DNA from: Cohnella silvisoli
GTDB lineage: Bacteria; Bacillota; Bacilli; Paenibacillales; Paenibacillaceae
Assembly: GCF_021190915.1 (NCBI RefSeq)
Contig: NZ_JAIOAP010000016.1
Coordinates: 1 to 64,000 of the forward strand
Direction of reading: 5' to 3'
Length of the DNA stretch: 64,000 bases
A program made the translations under genes and the position numbers. The notes beneath the pieces were generated by a model. It saw nothing but the letters and a program-made list of their open reading frames with translations, made no database searches and was not told the DNA's origin. Positions 50,943-60,295 of the stretch are shown here, one piece after another (positions within the stretch are counted from its first letter, which is position 1; each line of letters starts with the position of its first letter).

Positions 50943-53312
50943 ATGAAAAGAATGTTGAGAAAGTACACTCTATCGCTTGTGTTGTCCGCCCTTATGATCA
51001 CATCCGTATTTCCTGCCGTTACTAAGGTTCACGCAGAAAGTACGGTTAATACAGTCAGTCAGAATAATAATGTACAAGTGCAACTGCTGGGTATGAACGA
51101 CCTGCACGGGAAGATCGACGTAACGAGTACAGTGACCACCCGCCCTGGCGTAAAGTTTGGCCGCGCTGAATATTGGGCCGCCTATCTGCGCCAACGCGAG
51201 GCAACCAATCCGAACACGCTGCTCATGCATTCAGGAGATATGGTAGGGGGCAGTTCCCCGGTATCCGCGCTGCTCCAGGATGAGCCGACCGTGGAAATCA
51301 TGAACGCTCTCGGTTTCGATATCGGAACCCTCGGCAACCATGAGTTCGACGAAGGCGTGGACGAAATGCTGCGTTTGATCAACGGCGGCGACCATCCGAA
51401 CGGTACCCCGAACTACAAAGGAATGAACTTTCCTGTCGTCGCGGCGAACGTAGAATACAAAGACACGGGAAAACCGGTGCTTGCCCCTTATGCCATCAAG
51501 GAAGTCGGCGGAGTCAAAATCGGCTTCATCGGCGTCGTAACGACGGCCGTTCCGAGCATCGTCATGCCGACCGGAATCGCGAACGTCCGTTTTACCGATG
51601 AAGCAGCTGCGATCAACAAATACGTCCCCGAGCTGCAAGCCCAAGGCGTGGAAGCGATTGTCGTTCTGGCTCACGTTCCCGGCGATCAGAACGGCACCTC
51701 CGCGAAAGGCGAAATCGCCGATCTGGCCAACAACGTGAACGATGCCGTCGACGTCATTTACGCCGCGCATAACCACGTCAAGCTCAACGCTATCGTCGAT
51801 AACAAACTGATCGTTCAGGCTTGGGAATACGGGGATGCCATCGTGGATATCGACTTGGAAATCGACCCGGCCACCCATGACATCGTGAAGAAATCCGCCG
51901 AAATCGTCGACGTCGTGCAGTCCGGCATCACGCCGGATCCGGAAATCGCGGCCATTCTGAAGAAGTACGAGGATCTGGTCGCTCCCAAAGTGAATGCCGT
52001 GGTGGGGACGAACGAAATTGCGATAACCAAAGGCTATCCGACGAAAGACGTGTTGGGTGACAACGCGCTTGGCAACTTGATCGCAGACGGCATGAAGTTT
52101 GAAATGAGCAGCGATTTCGCATTGATGAACGGCGGCGGCGTGAGGGACAATCTGGATGCCGGTCCGGTCACTTGGGGAGAGTTGTTCAACATCCAACCGT
52201 TCGCTAACACCTTAGTGAAGGTCGACGTGACGGGCGCACAGTTCAAGGAAATTCTAAATGCCATGATCAGCCCGCAATACGGTCCAGACTCCTTTATAGG
52301 CGGGGCTCGCTATACTTGGGACACGGCAACGAACAAGATCGTAAGTCTGACGCTGGAGAACGGCCAACCGGTCGACCCAGCCGTAACCTATTCGCTTACG
52401 GTCAATAACTTCATGTACAACCAGACCAGTGCCAAATACAAGCTGATCGGGTTATACGGCAAAAACGTGGTGCAAGGTCCGGAAGACATCACGGGAACCG
52501 TCAATTTTGTCAAAAGCCTTACCGCGCCTATTCGTTATGAAGCGGAGGGCAGAATCAGTACGGATCTCGTCGCTCCGGTGACCGAGGCTGTGGTCGACGG
52601 ATTAAGCGGGGAAGACGCATACAACGTTCATGATGTGAAATTGACGCTGACTGCGGTAGACGGCACAGGAATCGGGGTCAAAGAATCGCAGTATCGGGTC
52701 GGAAGCGGAGATTGGAAGCCGGCAGTTGGAGGAACGTTTACGGTAAGTACGGAAGGCCGCAATGCGGTAGAGTTCCGTTCCATCGACAAAGCCGGCAACG
52801 TCGAAGCGGCTCGTTCGCTGCTGATTTGGATCGACAAGACCGGTCCGGCGATCCAAAATCCGGGCAAAGTGACGGTTTATCCGCACGACGAAGTGTCGCT
52901 TCCTTTCGTCGCCACTGATAACCTGAGCGGTGTTCGTGACCTGAGAGTGGTTTTGGATGGCCATCCAGCGGCGAATCCGCTGAAAATCGCACCCTTCGCT
53001 CTTGGCTTCGGAATTCACAAGGCAACGATTACCGCAGAAGACCGCGCGGGTAACAAGAGCGAAATCTCCTTTAACATCGAGGTTATCATGGATGCAGCTC
53101 ACCTGGATGATCTTATCCAAGTAGGGTCGGATAGCGGAAAAATCACGCACAAAGGAATCGTAGACAGCCTGCTTGTGAAAGTAAAATCCGGATCGCTTCA
53201 AGCTTTGGAGAACGAAGTTAAGGCGCAATCCGGTAAAAAGATCGATAAAGCATTCGCAGAAATACTGCTTAAAGCAACCGAATTCGTCTTGAAGACGAAT
53301 ATCGCAGCGTAA
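50943..53312 (+). CDS. secreted 5'-nucleotidase / 2',3'-cyclic phosphodiesterase, 789 aa
   Basis: Sec signal peptide (cleavage near KVHA-E). Metallophosphatase domain about 45-290 with GMNDLHGKID, MHSGDMVGGS, LGNHEFDEG and AAHNHVKLNA (the metal-binding set); 5'-nucleotidase C-terminal domain about 340-510 with NALGNLIADGMK and NGGGVRDNLDAG; then two Ig-like modules (about 540-720) and a helical end. No cell-wall anchor. It frees phosphate and nucleosides from nucleotides outside the cell. ATG chosen behind AGGAGG. Own terminator follows. Confidence 0.93.
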   Translation: MKRMLRKYTLSLVLSALMITSVFPAVTKVHAESTVNTVSQNNNVQVQLLGMNDLHGKIDVTSTVTTRPGVKFGRAEYWAAYLRQREATNPNTLLMHSGDMVGGSSPVSALLQDEPTVEIMNALGFDIGTLGNHEFDEGVDEMLRLINGGDHPNGTPNYKGMNFPVVAANVEYKDTGKPVLAPYAIKEVGGVKIGFIGVVTTAVPSIVMPTGIANVRFTDEAAAINKYVPELQAQGVEAIVVLAHVPGDQNGTSAKGEIADLANNVNDAVDVIYAAHNHVKLNAIVDNKLIVQAWEYGDAIVDIDLEIDPATHDIVKKSAEIVDVVQSGITPDPEIAAILKKYEDLVAPKVNAVVGTNEIAITKGYPTKDVLGDNALGNLIADGMKFEMSSDFALMNGGGVRDNLDAGPVTWGELFNIQPFANTLVKVDVTGAQFKEILNAMISPQYGPDSFIGGARYTWDTATNKIVSLTLENGQPVDPAVTYSLTVNNFMYNQTSAKYKLIGLYGKNVVQGPEDITGTVNFVKSLTAPIRYEAEGRISTDLVAPVTEAVVDGLSGEDAYNVHDVKLTLTAVDGTGIGVKESQYRVGSGDWKPAVGGTFTVSTEGRNAVEFRSIDKAGNVEAARSLLIWIDKTGPAIQNPGKVTVYPHDEVSLPFVATDNLSGVRDLRVVLDGHPAANPLKIAPFALGFGIHKATITAEDRAGNKSEISFNIEVIMDAAHLDDLIQVGSDSGKITHKGIVDSLLVKVKSGSLQALENEVKAQSGKKIDKAFAEILLKATEFVLKTNIAA

Positions 53313-53323
53313 TCATTCATTCC

Positions 53324-53365
53324 AGCAAAGCAGCTCCGGGTCCCCGGGCTGCTTTGCTTTTTTTT
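53324..53365 (+). terminator. terminator after the nucleotidase
   Basis: An 11-bp stem AGCAAAGCAGC/GCTGCTTTGCT with CCGGG pairs inside the loop, followed by eight or nine Ts. Confidence 0.92.
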
Positions 53366-53439
53366 ACGTCCGCCGTCTAGCGGCACGGTATCTGGCGCGC
53401 CTTCTTGCGAGGACTTATAGGGGGAAGAAAAGTTTTTGT

Positions 53440-53877
53440 TCACGACAGAGATTCCAAATAGGTTTTCATATTCGAGAGATTGGCTACTTCCAACTGCATT
53501 TGTTTAGTGATCATTGAATCCATAAGCCTGGCGAATCCTTTCGATTCCAACGATAAGGCAAATGTCACTCGCGTTTCCGTTCCATCATATTCGAATTCAT
53601 ACTTTCCTGTTGGTCTTGCTGGTCCTGATATGACCTTAAACGAAATTAATTTATTTTTTTCGCATCCGATGATTTCGTAATCTCCGCTAATCCGCTTTCC
53701 AAATGGGCCTTTCATGCCTTGAATAAAGGTTGTTCCTACGCCGAGAACTTTACCGGATGTATTTTTAACGTCAGTTACGGCCGGCCTCCATAAGTTGTTA
53801 TTTTCCCCGTCCAAGATGAAATCGAACACTTCGTCAACGGGTTTCCGGATTGAAATGCTTGACTTTGCAAACGCCAT
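53440..53877 (-). CDS. SRPBCC-family protein, 145 aa
   Basis: A helix-grip fold of the polyketide-cyclase type: SSISIRKPVDEVFDFILDGE, NNNLWRPAVTDVKN, GKYEFEYDGTETRVTFALSL. It should bind a hydrophobic small molecule; no function known. GGAGG 7 bases before the ATG. The broken DUF2461 gene lies just upstream. Confidence 0.85.
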   Translation of the reverse strand: MAFAKSSISIRKPVDEVFDFILDGENNNLWRPAVTDVKNTSGKVLGVGTTFIQGMKGPFGKRISGDYEIIGCEKNKLISFKVISGPARPTGKYEFEYDGTETRVTFALSLESKGFARLMDSMITKQMQLEVANLSNMKTYLESLS

Positions 53878-53904
53878 ATAAAGTCCTCCGTCTACATTGA
53901 ATTT

Positions 53905-54404
53905 TTACTGCTGAATGACTTTGGCGAGCCATTGTTTTACTGGCAGCATCTCTTGAAAATGTTCGAAACAAACGTTAACAAGCGCCGGGCTGGAAAGTAT
54001 CTCCTGTCCAATATTCCGTGTGTGAATATAGAAAGCATTGTGACGAAGCAACCCAGCGCGTTTATGGTTATCATCGTAGCCCTTGGGTACCCGTTTATAA
54101 TGCTCTTCATTGATTTTATACTCGCCGGTTTTAAGGAGCAAAGCCAGAATTTCATCGAGTTCAGATCCCAGCCTATCATCTATTAGAGCGTTTCGGTAAG
54201 CTTGAAGGATCGGAGAATTGGAACATTCCGGTCATCAAGCCTATCCTGTCCCCTTGTAGAAGGAGGGGCCGTCCGTTTTTTTACTATCGCCATCCCAAAA
54301 CTTCCCGCCGATGCTTGTCTTATACGATTATTGTTATCCGCCAGATCTTTCAAGAACTGCAACCCTTCTTTGGGGAAGCCTGTAAAGTCAAGGGTATCGC
54401 TCAT
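53905..54404 (-). pseudogene. DUF2461 protein, middle part lost
   Basis: The start MSDTLDFTGFPKEGLQFLKD, then LADNNN, is the family N-terminus; the end, in another frame, gives QAYRNALIDDRLGSELDEIL, LLKTGEYKINEEHYKRVPKG and YDDNHKRAGLLRHNAFYIHT, the family C-terminus. Between them only about 40 unrelated codons stand in place of roughly 110. So an internal deletion with frame loss. A full protein would be about 220 residues. Confidence 0.82.
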
Positions 54405-54416
54405 TCATTTATCCCC

Positions 54417-55568
54417 CTATTTTTTATTGTCGAAAAGGTCATTCACCAGCGAGTCATACAGCAGAAGCAGCTCCTTGGATGGACGAATGCCGAGCTCCCT
54501 GTTGAGAAGCTTAACATACTCGGTATACTGAGCCGTCAACCCTTTTTTATTCCCGTCCTGCCCATGTATCTTCATAAGCAGGCTTACGACCGATTCGTCC
54601 AGTGGATTACGGGCATACAGCTTAAGCAGCAGCTTTGCTGCGGCAGCTGTATTCCGAATGGAGAGGAGCGCCTCGGCCAGCCGTTTAACGAAGGACACAT
54701 ACAGCTCGGCAAGGCGCTCCGTCTCGTAAATCGCCCATACATAAGCTTTATTACCGAATAGGTCTCCCGTATATAGCCTTTCAACTTGCAGTTCGTTTTC
54801 CACATCGGCGGCTTCAATGCTCCCCGGCTTTCCCGCACGTTGTTCAAACTCCTCGTAATCGATAACGGCGTTGCTTAATTCCAATGCGTAACCGTCATTT
54901 TCCGAGCGTACGGCCTCCCGCAAACCGAGCGGCTCCAATGACTTGCGCAGCTGATAGACGGTCGTATTCAAATATTTTTCCGCGCTGTCACTGGACATGC
55001 CTCCGAAAATATCCGCAACCAGCCGGGAACGGGCAATCCGTTTGCTCCGATTCAGCAGTAAGTAGGCGAACAACTCGGCGCTTTTGCTCGAAATCCATTT
55101 CACGCGGCCAGCCTCGTTCTGTACGGAGAAGTCGCCTAGCGTCGTGATGATAATTTCATCTCTCCCCCTGGCATCCGAATTCTCCAAAGGCTGCGTACGA
55201 AAGGATTCTCTACCTGCCAGCGCGCGATTAACCGTTCGTTCCAGCCGCTCCTGGGACACCGGCTTAACCAAATAATCCAGTACAGATAGGTCATATGCCT
55301 TTAAGGCATATTCCTTATGCGAGGTGACAAACACGATTTGCACCCTGCCGCCCGCCTCTTCCATCTTGGCGGCAAATGCCATCCCGCTCTCGCCCGGCAT
55401 GGAGATATCCACGAAAGCCAGCCCGATGTCGGCGTTGTCGCTCAGGAACGCGGCTGCGGTCTGCGTATCCGTGAATGCGCCCGCTACCTGCACGTCTGGA
55501 TACTTGACCAGCATTTTCCGCATAATCAGATGCATCACGGGATCATCGTCAACCAATATGGCTTTCAT
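54417..55568 (-). CDS. response regulator with SARP/BTAD-type output, 383 aa
   Basis: Receiver domain about 1-120 (acidic VDDDPV, phospho-Asp in GLAFVDISMPGESG, Lys in YLVKPV), winged helix of the OmpR/SARP kind about 145-230 (TTLGDFSVQNEAGRVKWISS, AEKYLNTTVYQLRKSLEPLG), and a helical BTAD domain to the end. Start at 55568 behind GGGGGCGGA, 20 bases inside the kinase gene, so the pair is co-translated. It is probably a DNA-binding partner of the 7TM kinase. Targets unknown. Confidence 0.9.
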   Translation of the reverse strand: MKAILVDDDPVMHLIMRKMLVKYPDVQVAGAFTDTQTAAAFLSDNADIGLAFVDISMPGESGMAFAAKMEEAGGRVQIVFVTSHKEYALKAYDLSVLDYLVKPVSQERLERTVNRALAGRESFRTQPLENSDARGRDEIIITTLGDFSVQNEAGRVKWISSKSAELFAYLLLNRSKRIARSRLVADIFGGMSSDSAEKYLNTTVYQLRKSLEPLGLREAVRSENDGYALELSNAVIDYEEFEQRAGKPGSIEAADVENELQVERLYTGDLFGNKAYVWAIYETERLAELYVSFVKRLAEALLSIRNTAAAAKLLLKLYARNPLDESVVSLLMKIHGQDGNKKGLTAQYTEYVKLLNRELGIRPSKELLLLYDSLVNDLFDNKK

Positions 55569-57372
55569 GAGCTTCCGCCCCCATTCCATCGTCGTTAATC
55601 GCTCCCCCGCTGCTGGCAGAGCTAGGCAAAGTGAATATAAAAGTCGTTCCTTCTCCATGAACGCTGTCAAACTGGAGGCTGCCGCCGTGGATGCGAAGAA
55701 ACTCGCGGGTCAGAACCAAACCGAATCTCGTCTTGCCACCCTCGTTCGCGAAGCCCCGCTCCTTGAAAAACAACTCTTCTTGCCGCAGCAGCTTTGACGT
55801 CTCCTCGTCGATTCCCGCCCCGTTGTCTCTCACGGAAACTCTAACCAGATCGCCTTCCAAGGAGGCGCCGATTTCAATTGTTCCGCCCATTCCGGAAAAT
55901 TTGATCGCATTCGATAATAAATTCCGGAGAATGAGGTCGAGCATTTCTTTGTCGGCGCTCACCGTGAGCGTCTCATCAACAAACTCCCTCATTTGAATTT
56001 GTTTCATACCGGCTCTAGCACCGGAAAGCGACATAGCCTGCCGGACAACCTGCTGTAAATTCCACGCCAACGGACGAAAAGCGACTTCCCCATTCTGACT
56101 GCGATACCAGTCCAGCAAATTATCGACAAGATGGAATGTGCTGCTTACTTGCCTTTTAATTTCCTGGAAAACTTCAGCATTCGCGATATCCGCATCCGTC
56201 GGTTCCTCGCCCAACAACTCGGTCAGACTGACCAGAAGCGCGATCGGATCACGGATATCATGGGCCACGACGGTGAACAGCTTGTCCTTAAATGCGTTCA
56301 GTTGGGACAACTTTTGAGATTTTTCACGCAAACGCGCCTCATTTTCCATCCATTCCGTAATATCGTTAAACATCAGCATTTTTCCGATCGGAGCCATTCC
56401 GGTATCGTATATAAAAGACAAGCTGCAAATATAATGCTTATGCCGGTTCGCCTGGTAACGCTGGAACGAAAACCGTTCATCCCGACTGTCCACGGCGGAA
56501 ATCCGCTCCAGCAAATCCGGGCAAGCCGACAAAACGTCCTTGCCGTGAGCGGGAAAACTCTTCGTTGCACCGAGCTCGGGAAACACCTCTTCCGCCGCGC
56601 GATTGTGGTTTATGATCTGATTCTCATAGTCTAGCAGAACAACGCCGTCCCGAATCGTATCGAACACTTTGGCGAACGCAAGCGGCGTTAAGCGCAGCAA
56701 ATGGAAACGGAAAATGCCCCATGCGTAAACAACGCCGGATACGGCGAACCCGAATGGCGTGAAATCGATGACTTTGCTGAACATGTAGGCCATATTAAAG
56801 AGCATGGGGGCAGCCGCGCCCAGAATGAGGACAATGATTTGCTTCCGCACGATAGGCAAAGACCGCAGATACATCGGGATAAACAGCAATATGCCGAACA
56901 GTAGAATCGTATAATTGTAGACCGCATGTATCGAATACCAAGGTCCCTTGACGGTGTTAAACAAAGGAACCGCCGCATTCAAGTTCGGAACGTACTCTTC
57001 GTAAATGAGATGATGCCAATCATTGGTTAAATGAATGAAAAAGGTCGCTATGGGAACAACGAAAATCATGATCACCAGAAGTCTTCGATATCGAGCCGCT
57101 GCTCCTGTAAATTGAATGACGAGCAGAAGCCAAAACGCGGAGACAAAGGGGATACCCAAATATTCGAATTGGAGCGAAAGTTTTACGCCGTGTAAGCCTG
57201 TACTCAAAATTTCGAATGCGTAGCCCAAAGAGTAACATGACGCTGCCAGCATTACGAAAATCATCGTCCGCGCAACCTGCAAGTGACGTTTCCGGTAGGA
57301 CAGGAATGTCACGAACAGCATCAGCGCCGTCGCGAAACAAAGCAATATCGACATCCATTGTCTTGTGTCCAC
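55549..57372 (-). CDS. 7TM-sensor histidine kinase with PAS domain, 607 aa
   Basis: Seven membrane helices (about 5-215, HisKA_7TM sensor type), a PAS domain (about 225-340, FDTIRDGVVLLDYENQIINH), the H-box VVAHDIRDPIALLVSL (His about 370), N-box LRNLLSNAIKFSG, and G1 VRDNGAGID. In place of the usual HExxNP it has HDIRDP. GTG start at 57372 behind GAGGGGG. It phosphorylates, most likely, the overlapping response regulator. The signal is unknown; such 7TM sensors often see small diffusible ligands. Confidence 0.9.
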   Translation of the reverse strand: MDTRQWMSILLCFATALMLFVTFLSYRKRHLQVARTMIFVMLAASCYSLGYAFEILSTGLHGVKLSLQFEYLGIPFVSAFWLLLVIQFTGAAARYRRLLVIMIFVVPIATFFIHLTNDWHHLIYEEYVPNLNAAVPLFNTVKGPWYSIHAVYNYTILLFGILLFIPMYLRSLPIVRKQIIVLILGAAAPMLFNMAYMFSKVIDFTPFGFAVSGVVYAWGIFRFHLLRLTPLAFAKVFDTIRDGVVLLDYENQIINHNRAAEEVFPELGATKSFPAHGKDVLSACPDLLERISAVDSRDERFSFQRYQANRHKHYICSLSFIYDTGMAPIGKMLMFNDITEWMENEARLREKSQKLSQLNAFKDKLFTVVAHDIRDPIALLVSLTELLGEEPTDADIANAEVFQEIKRQVSSTFHLVDNLLDWYRSQNGEVAFRPLAWNLQQVVRQAMSLSGARAGMKQIQMREFVDETLTVSADKEMLDLILRNLLSNAIKFSGMGGTIEIGASLEGDLVRVSVRDNGAGIDEETSKLLRQEELFFKERGFANEGGKTRFGLVLTREFLRIHGGSLQFDSVHGEGTTFIFTLPSSASSGGAINDDGMGAEAHESHIG

Positions 57373-57521
57373 GACTGCAGCCCCCTCAGGTTTCACTTAA
57401 AAATGACAATCACCTACATAATACCTCATCTTTAGGCGAAATGATCACCTTTTCTATATTATAGCGTTAGTAAAAAATGAAATAACCGCAAGCCCAATCG
57501 CTTACGGTCTTCGTATTTTAC

Positions 57522-58247
57522 CTATACTAGCTTTAAATAATAATCGAAAGTTTGATCCATCATTTCGGCAACCAATGAGACGAATATCGTATTATCCCTG
57601 TTTGTATGAGCGTGGCTCAATGCCGCATAATACTCACTTCTATTCTCTTTTTGAATGACAATAGGAGGATAGCCATTTTTCATTAGCTCAAAATTCAGCA
57701 ACAATCGCGACGTTCTTCCATTCCCATCAATGAAAGGATGGATCCCAACAAAATCGATATGAATGATCGCAGCCCTTTCAACGGGGTGCAATTGCTGACC
57801 TTCATGTTCATACCAGTTAATGAATCGTTCCATTTTCAATTGAACCTGTACGGCATCCGGCGGGATATGTTGTGCACCGCTAATGATCACGTTTTCTTTA
57901 CGATATACTCCAGCATATTCATCTTCAATACCTTTTAAAATAAGTCGATGGATGCTTTTGATTTGCCATTCCGATAAGCTCTCTTGATTCTTGACGATTT
58001 CTTCGACGTATAATATTGCATCTTTATGGTTAATAGCTTCCAAATGCTCTTTTATCGTTTTGCCGCCCACTGTAATGCCTTCAAGAGCAACTTTTGTTTC
58101 TGATAAAGTCAATGTATTTCCCTCAATAGCGTTGGAGTGATATGTCCAATTGATGATCAAGTGCTCTCGTATGCTTCTAAGCGTATGGACAGGAAGTGGC
58201 TTTTTTTGATCGAGCAAACTTTTCTTCTTATCAATTTGTTCAAACAT
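57522..58247 (-). CDS. Fic-family protein with N-terminal inhibition motif, 241 aa
   Basis: The Fic core motif HPFIDGNGRTSRLLLN (about 175-190) is complete, with the catalytic His. Early on SNAIEGNTLT (about 36-45) is the S/TxxxEG inhibition helix found in class II Fic proteins, which blocks ATP until relieved. The family moves AMP from ATP to target proteins or removes it. Alone here, with no antitoxin partner gene. Target unknown. Confidence 0.9.
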   Translation of the reverse strand: MFEQIDKKKSLLDQKKPLPVHTLRSIREHLIINWTYHSNAIEGNTLTLSETKVALEGITVGGKTIKEHLEAINHKDAILYVEEIVKNQESLSEWQIKSIHRLILKGIEDEYAGVYRKENVIISGAQHIPPDAVQVQLKMERFINWYEHEGQQLHPVERAAIIHIDFVGIHPFIDGNGRTSRLLLNFELMKNGYPPIVIQKENRSEYYAALSHAHTNRDNTIFVSLVAEMMDQTFDYYLKLV

Positions 58248-58355
58248 CAACTCACCCCAACCTCACTTCGAATCATAAAAATATGGTCATTATTATAACA
58301 GCCCTTTTACCCACTTCTCGAAATGTTTTGCATTGAAAATATACATCCCTTTGAG

Positions 58356-59258
58356 TTAGGTAAAAAATCGTCGAAGTTCTTGTGCCACCCGTTCTGGATT
58401 GCCGCCTCTGTTGGTATTACCTGAGGCGCCATGATTGAGCCCTAGGAACTCAATACGTTTGGCAAACGGAAAAATCTTCTCCAGGGAATCAAGAGCAACT
58501 TTGAAGTAGGTCGGACTCTTGCTGCTGCCAAGCAAGAGTAACTCGGCACGTGCAGCACCGAAGCTTTCCAGTGACCCTTCCGTCTCGATGGCCAGTTGAA
58601 GGTCATAGTGCATCGTTGGAGCCAGCATCCTCATCGTTACGTAGTCACCCTTGGCCTTCTTATCCTCGCTTGCCAACATCATATTCGTCAATAGCTTGAG
58701 CAACCAACGGGGTATAGAGTTGAAAATCGGCGGCCCCATCTGTGAGCCTAACATTCCTGTAACAAGCGCTGAGGTAACCTTGCCTTGGGCCATCTCGTTA
58801 TCATAGCGCGTCAAGAAGTCGGTCGACACCGAGTTGTTTATGATCAGCGGCGGTTCAAAGATGGCGGCTTTATGAATCGCGGGCAGGGTGAGTGATGCTT
58901 GGAGACATATAATGGCGCCAACGCTGACTCCAAAGACATAGTGGGCGCCCGTTTGGGTAAGAAGGGCGTCCAAATCTTCAACGTCTTTCTGTATGCTGTA
59001 GTCATCGTTGTAAGGACCGCTTAGGCCGCGGCCACGGCGGTCATGCAAATAAACGGTGTAAGTATCAGCCAATGCCTCAGCGAGTTGCATGTGACTTTGG
59101 GCTGACTCCATGGTGCCATGTACCAGCACTACACCCGGGCCGCGGCCAAGTTGGCGGTAGCCTATGGTGGTGCCGTCTTTAGAGGTTACGAAGCTCGTTG
59201 TATAATGTACCCGCGCGGCTGCTGCCGATTGATGTTTGACACTGGTTTTCGTTTTCAT
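58356..59258 (-). CDS. alpha/beta hydrolase, 300 aa
   Basis: VVLVHGTMESAQSH (oxyanion region), DRRGRGLSGPYNDDY, the nucleophile elbow YVFGVSVGAII (Ser about 116) and GLNHGASGN as the likely catalytic His. Similar to small esterase-like hydrolases under MarR or TetR control. Divergent from a MarR gene with shared operators between them. Substrate unknown. Confidence 0.87.
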   Translation of the reverse strand: MKTKTSVKHQSAAAARVHYTTSFVTSKDGTTIGYRQLGRGPGVVLVHGTMESAQSHMQLAEALADTYTVYLHDRRGRGLSGPYNDDYSIQKDVEDLDALLTQTGAHYVFGVSVGAIICLQASLTLPAIHKAAIFEPPLIINNSVSTDFLTRYDNEMAQGKVTSALVTGMLGSQMGPPIFNSIPRWLLKLLTNMMLASEDKKAKGDYVTMRMLAPTMHYDLQLAIETEGSLESFGAARAELLLLGSSKSPTYFKVALDSLEKIFPFAKRIEFLGLNHGASGNTNRGGNPERVAQELRRFFT

Positions 59259-59314
59259 GTTCTGTTATCCTTTCTTGCACAATTAATTGATATCCACTAT
59301 AATACCTTCAATAT

Positions 59315-59367
59315 TATCTTAATCATTAACGCACTTTCCCTCAATAAGTATCTTAATTGTTAAGATA
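59315..59367. promoter_or_regulatory. two MarR-type palindromes between hydrolase and MarR genes
   Basis: TATCTTAA-TTG-TTAAGATA is a perfect palindrome at 59349-59367, and a weaker version, TATCTTAA-TCA-TTAACG, stands at 59315-59331. Both lie in the 141-base divergent gap, right for a MarR protein controlling both genes. Confidence 0.8.
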
Positions 59368-59399
59368 ATAGGTGTCAAGAAGTAAAGGAGATAACACAT

Positions 59400-59888
59400 A
59401 TGAACGAACCCGAGAACCGAAAGGCTCTTATCAATCAAATGCAATTTTTAGGCCAGATGGCTAGCACCGAAACAGCTTTATTTCATCAGGCAGCCGCAGC
59501 TAAGTTAGGATTAGGCATCACCGACATGAAGACGGTGTCGACACTGCAGCAGGAAGGACCCATGACTGCCGGACAACTCGCACAACGACTAAATCTCACA
59601 ACTGGCGCAGTCTCGAATGTTATCGATCGGCTTGAGCAGCGGAAATTCGTTAAGCGCGAACCTGATGCCAAGGATCGTCGTAAAGTAATCGTTACAGTCA
59701 ATCAGAAAAACCTCGCCCCTTCTGACAATATTTATCGTTCAATGGGGGAAGCTTTTGAAAGGTTGCTAGAAACCTATTCTACACAGGAGCTTGAGTTTTT
59801 GGTGAAGTACAACCAAGCGACCATCGAGTTGACAATGCTGGAAAGCGCAAAATTAACTAAGGGTTATAACACTACGGGTCATGGGTAA
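59400..59888 (+). CDS. MarR-family transcriptional regulator, 162 aa
   Basis: A winged helix: LQQEGPMTAGQLAQRLNLTT, GAVSNVIDRLEQRKFVKREP, DAKDRRKVIVTV (the DxRxx wing). The other helices form the dimer. AAAGGAG before the ATG. It likely represses the divergent hydrolase gene until a phenolic-type or other ligand binds. Confidence 0.92.
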   Translation: MNEPENRKALINQMQFLGQMASTETALFHQAAAAKLGLGITDMKTVSTLQQEGPMTAGQLAQRLNLTTGAVSNVIDRLEQRKFVKREPDAKDRRKVIVTVNQKNLAPSDNIYRSMGEAFERLLETYSTQELEFLVKYNQATIELTMLESAKLTKGYNTTGHG

Positions 59889-60073
59889 GATAAGGATTGT
59901 GTCGTGCACCAAGCTGGTTCCTCAGATTATCATGGACCCGAGGATGTGATGCGCATGGTGCAAATGGGTAGAAGCCCCTCGCTCCACGCAAAAAAAGCCT
60001 GCCGCAAGAGGTAGGGAGCGAGGTGAGTCGAAATTTGATGTCATCTCAGCGATTTCCTCGCCTACTCTTCTTG

Positions 60074-60295
60074 CTACTTCTTCGAGTTGAAGTACTCTTT
60101 ATCTACTCGAAGTTGCTGTTTCAATATCCGATTGAACAAACCTTTTCCGATTTCCCCTGTCCCCTTTGAAACTGCCGTTCTTAGAATCTCTCCGTCAGGT
60201 AGAGTCTTCTCAAAGATCTTATCCCTGCCATTTTGTCTGATCAGAACCCAGCCATCGCGTCTTAGAAAACTTTCTAAATCACTCCAGCTAGGCAT
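60074..60295 (-). CDS. HicA-like toxin candidate, 73 aa
   Basis: Small size, a dsRBD-like start (LESFLRRDGWVLIRQNGRDK), then FEKTLPDGEILRTAV and GKGLFNRILKQQL fit the HicA mRNA-interferase layout. But the usual catalytic His of the G-S-H motif is replaced (NGRDK), and there is no His in the protein. Its ATG overlaps the stop of the antitoxin-like gene by 8 bases. So either a variant toxin with another active site or an inactive relative. Confidence 0.65.
   Translation of the reverse strand: MPSWSDLESFLRRDGWVLIRQNGRDKIFEKTLPDGEILRTAVSKGTGEIGKGLFNRILKQQLRVDKEYFNSKK

Noticed and set aside
51231..52196. Minus-strand frame of 321 codons inside the nucleotidase gene
   Set aside because: Antisense to a complete metallophosphatase with all its motifs; the translated sequence is low in hydrophobic pattern and has no start signal.
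57522..58247. Fic toxin with a separate antitoxin gene
   Set aside because: The inhibition motif is within the same protein and no small partner gene is next to it, so a two-gene toxin-antitoxin pair is not supported.
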